Below are positions 32,194 through 34,814 of a stretch of 34,814 nt of DNA, in pieces. How positions within the stretch are numbered: the first letter of the stretch is position 1; every line of letters begins with the position of its first letter. Below the pieces are notes generated by a model, which saw only the letters and a program-made list of their open reading frames with translations, was not told where the DNA came from and did no database searches. A program made the position numbers and the translations under genes. Origin of the DNA: Maribacter sp. Its GTDB lineage: Bacteria; Bacteroidota; Bacteroidia; Flavobacteriales; Flavobacteriaceae. Location of the stretch: positions 1-34,814 of the forward strand of contig NZ_JADGES010000029.1 of assembly GCF_016744255.1 (NCBI RefSeq), read 5' to 3'.

Positions 32194-33282
32194 TTACACT
32201 TTTATAAATATTTTCTTTTTGTATAAGACATAAGCCAAAGACATATAAAACCCAACTACTGTTAAAGCATACAATAAAGAGGATGTTTCTAAAGAAATAA
32301 CATCTCTTACAAATATCTTTTGATACAACCATCCGTGAACAGAAGTAGTCTCGTTAACCATTATAGATCCTAATATTTTACTAATAAAGCTAGATAAAAA
32401 ATAAACCGTTATAGCATTGGCTCCTGTATATCTAAATATGCTCCCAAATTTTATTCCTTTTATATCTGTTACATAATAAATAAGCGCCAAAACTAAATTA
32501 GCCCATCCGGCTGTAACCAAAACAAAACTACTAGTCCACAAGGCCTTATTTATTGGAAAAAATATATCCCATAAGGAACCTATAATTAGCATACTTCCTC
32601 CTATTCCTATAAGGAGAGTAGCTTTTTTTTCTTGCTTAGAGGTTAATATTAAGCCAGTAAAAATCCCTAATAAAGAACTTACTATAGATGGTATGGTACT
32701 TAATAATCCTTCTGGATCATAATCGGGTTTATAATTATGTGTACCAAAGACTTTTACATCTAAAAAATTTGCTAGATTATTTGGCGCTCTTTCCAAAGTA
32801 GAAGCCACTCCATTAACAGGAATAAAATTCATTAAAAGCCAGTACCCAATTAATAAACTAATAGAGATTAGGATTAATGTTTTCCAGTTTGTGTTTAAAT
32901 ACAAAACGGCCGCAAAGAAAAATACAACTCCTATTCTTTGTAAAACCCCTGGGAATCTTATTTCGGGAAAGTCCTTAAAAAACGGAAAACTAATTGTAAA
33001 AGCTCCTAAGAATAACCCTAGCCCTATTAGTTTAAGTGCCCTTATTGTAATTTTTTTATAAACCTTAGCATCAATAGTTCTATTCTTATAAGCAAAGACA
33101 ATAGACGTGCCGACAATAAAAAGGAAAAAAGGAAAAACCAAATCTGTAGGGGTGTACCCATGCCATTTTACATGTAGAAAGGGAGCATAAATATTAGACC
33201 AACTACCCGGTGTATTTACTAAAATCATTAATGCAATGGTAAGCCCTCTAAAAATATCTACAGAAAGGATCCGATTTTTCAT
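32194..33282 (-). CDS. NagX-like/HGSNAT-type membrane acyltransferase (DUF5009)
   Basis: An inner-membrane protein of 362 residues with about 10 helices. The N-terminal motif SVDIFRGLTIALMILVN and the segment WHGYTPTDLVFPFFLFIVG are characteristic of the family related to eukaryotic heparan-alpha-glucosaminide N-acetyltransferase and bacterial NagX (DUF5009). It may acetylate an amino sugar or help import it. It lies 11 nt after an SSS symporter gene, with which it is probably co-transcribed, a pairing that supports amino-sugar use. Exact substrate unknown. Confidence 0.82.
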   Translation of the reverse strand: MKNRILSVDIFRGLTIALMILVNTPGSWSNIYAPFLHVKWHGYTPTDLVFPFFLFIVGTSIVFAYKNRTIDAKVYKKITIRALKLIGLGLFLGAFTISFPFFKDFPEIRFPGVLQRIGVVFFFAAVLYLNTNWKTLILISISLLIGYWLLMNFIPVNGVASTLERAPNNLANFLDVKVFGTHNYKPDYDPEGLLSTIPSIVSSLLGIFTGLILTSKQEKKATLLIGIGGSMLIIGSLWDIFFPINKALWTSSFVLVTAGWANLVLALIYYVTDIKGIKFGSIFRYTGANAITVYFLSSFISKILGSIMVNETTSVHGWLYQKIFVRDVISLETSSLLYALTVVGFYMSLAYVLYKKKIFIKV

Positions 33283-33293
33283 ATTACATATAG

Positions 33294-34814
33294 TTACAAA
33301 ATATCATCCTTTAATGCATTCCATATTTTTGCTAATAGTAATCCCGAAACCACTGCTACACCTGTTAAAACAAGAGCTAATGTAGTCTTACCATAAATCC
33401 AATAACCCGTAGCGAACATACATGTGTATATAAGGACACATCCGAGTAACATTGCAGATATTCCTTTAGGTACACTCCACTTTTGATCAACATCTATAAT
33501 AGAAATATTATTCTTAGCAGCTTCTTGAACTACGCTATTCCATCCCGGTCCTCCAGGTTGTATTTTTTTATAGAAACTTTGTAATACTTCAGGAGATTCT
33601 GGCTGTGTCATAAAAGTAGCAGCCAACCATATTATAGAAGTTACCACTACCACAAAAGGATATTCCATCCAATCGGGGAAAATACCAGTTTCTGTTGCAA
33701 AAAAGAAATCGCCCACAGGGGTTAACTTTAATACAATAGAAATTATACCCGAGGCAAACATAGCTGTAATTTCACTCCACGCATTTATACGCCACCAGAA
33801 CCAACGTAATATAAAGATAAGTCCAGTACCCGCTCCAAAGGTTAACAATACTTCAAAAAGTTGTAAAGCATTCTGCAGAAGCAAAGCCAGTCCTGCACTA
33901 AAAATCATTAGAATAACGGTAGAGAATCTACCCACAGCAACTAGTCTTTTCTCAGAAGCATTTGGGTTAATTTGTTGCTTATAAAAATCAAACACTATAT
34001 ATGACGATCCCCAATTTAATTGAGTAGAAATAGTACTCATATATGCTGCAATCAAAGACGCTAAAACCAATCCTAGAAGTCCACTAGGAAGCTTTGTAAG
34101 CATAGCAGAATACGCTAAATCGTGCCCCAGTTTATCTTGAGCAATATTCGGAAATGCTTCATGTATACTAGCAATATCTGGAAACACTACCAAAGAAGCT
34201 AACGCTACTATAATCCATGGCCAAGGACGCAAAGCGTAATGCATAATATTAAAGAAAAAAGTAGCTCCAATAGCATGGTTTTCATTCTTTGCCGCTAACA
34301 TTCGTTGGGCTATATAACCACCACCACCTGGTTCTGCTCCTGGGTACCAAGAGCTCCACCATTGCACTGCAAGAGGAATTATAAATAAGGTAATAACTGC
34401 TTTTTTATTACTAAAGTCTGGCAAAATAGATAGTTTACCACTAACATTCTCATTTGCCATTAGCGCTTTAATACCTCCTACTTCAGGCATATTTACTAAG
34501 AAGTATGCCGCTCCAATTGATCCTGCCATTGCAACAAAAAATAGTAAAAAATCGGTGTAAACTACTCCCTTAAATCCACCTAATGCACTAAATGTAACCG
34601 TTATTAAACCTGCACTTATAACTGTTTGCCAAGGCTCTAACCCAAGCATAATTCCTCCAATTTTTATTGCTGCTAATGTAACAGCCGACATTGTAATTAC
34701 GTTAAATATTACTCCTAAATAGATTGCCCTAAATTTTCTTAAAAAACTTGCTGGAGCTCCACCATATCGCATTTCATAGAATTCTAAATCGGTATTCACA
34801 TTAGATTTCCTCCA
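33294..34814 (-). CDS. Sodium:solute symporter (SSS family), partial
   Basis: The frame is open to the window edge: the codons before the apparent GTG at 34797-34799 read on as WRKSNV without a stop, and the first visible residues (TDLEFYEMRYGGAP) correspond to the segment that normally lies after the first two helices. The gene therefore begins outside the window and its 5' end is missing. Conserved SSS features include FSALGGFKGVVYTDFLLF and ASLIAAYMSTISTQLNWGSS. About 11-12 helices remain. Paired with the NagX-like gene, an amino sugar or another sugar is a plausible substrate. Confidence 0.9.
   Translation of the reverse strand, partial: WRKSNVNTDLEFYEMRYGGAPASFLRKFRAIYLGVIFNVITMSAVTLAAIKIGGIMLGLEPWQTVISAGLITVTFSALGGFKGVVYTDFLLFFVAMAGSIGAAYFLVNMPEVGGIKALMANENVSGKLSILPDFSNKKAVITLFIIPLAVQWWSSWYPGAEPGGGGYIAQRMLAAKNENHAIGATFFFNIMHYALRPWPWIIVALASLVVFPDIASIHEAFPNIAQDKLGHDLAYSAMLTKLPSGLLGLVLASLIAAYMSTISTQLNWGSSYIVFDFYKQQINPNASEKRLVAVGRFSTVILMIFSAGLALLLQNALQLFEVLLTFGAGTGLIFILRWFWWRINAWSEITAMFASGIISIVLKLTPVGDFFFATETGIFPDWMEYPFVVVVTSIIWLAATFMTQPESPEVLQSFYKKIQPGGPGWNSVVQEAAKNNISIIDVDQKWSVPKGISAMLLGCVLIYTCMFATGYWIYGKTTLALVLTGVAVVSGLLLAKIWNALKDDIL

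Noticed and set aside
1-34814. CRISPR arrays, insertion sequences, prophage, rRNA or tRNA genes
   Set aside because: Reading both strands shows no regularly spaced repeats, no transposase or phage genes, and no RNA-gene signatures.

Overview
The window is AT-rich (roughly one third G+C by eye). It looks like the chromosome of a marine member of the Flavobacteriaceae (Bacteroidota), in the Maribacter/Zobellia/Cellulophaga sphere. The evidence is the TonB-dependent receptor with an N-terminal carboxypeptidase-regulatory-like domain, the pdxA-DUF177-rpmF-fabH-accB-accC order, the Bacteroidota-type promoters (TTG, about 19 nt, TAnnTTTG), weak or absent Shine-Dalgarno sites and the protein families present. 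The genus is inference. I see no rRNA, tRNA, CRISPR array, insertion sequence or prophage.

Layout. 1-3835: a minus-strand housekeeping group (rsmI, a HopJ-family gene, a four-cysteine uracil-DNA glycosylase), a decayed membrane-protein remnant just upstream of rsmI, a CPBP-type membrane protease and an unrecognised gene. 3940-11043: plus-strand tdk, alr, mscL, asd, a secreted prolyl oligopeptidase, an orphan ABC ATPase and arfB, with three clear intrinsic terminators. 11040-19580: the most interesting region. It holds glycerate kinase, an SSS symporter, a GNAT pseudogene, a GH63-type glycerate-glycoside hydrolase and a TonB-dependent receptor, all on the minus strand, and a divergent LacI-family regulator with two abutting operator palindromes between regulator and receptor. 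19582-22032: a GreA/GreB-like protein, a lipoprotein of unknown function and an FAD-dependent oxidoreductase. 22245-26219: a three-gene envelope operon (a lipoprotein and two secreted or anchored paralogues). 26472-31534: the fatty-acid initiation cluster with rpmF, DUF177 and pdxA. 31595-32182: riboflavin synthase. 32194-34814: a NagX-like membrane protein and an SSS symporter that runs off the window edge.

How the genes work together. My main proposal is that 11040-19580 is a complete uptake and breakdown route for a glycerate glycoside, either mannosylglycerate (digeneaside, a red-algal solute) or glucosylglycerate (a cyanobacterial and bacterial osmolyte). The receptor would import it across the outer membrane and the symporter across the inner membrane. 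The hydrolase would release hexose and glycerate, the kinase would feed glycerate into glycolysis, and the LacI-type protein would control the receptor promoter. The enzyme families and gene order are seen; the substrate is inferred. Two pseudogenes (about 13838-14302 and 1770-1919), a possibly leaderless rsmI transcript and a tandem pair of envelope paralogues are further points of note.
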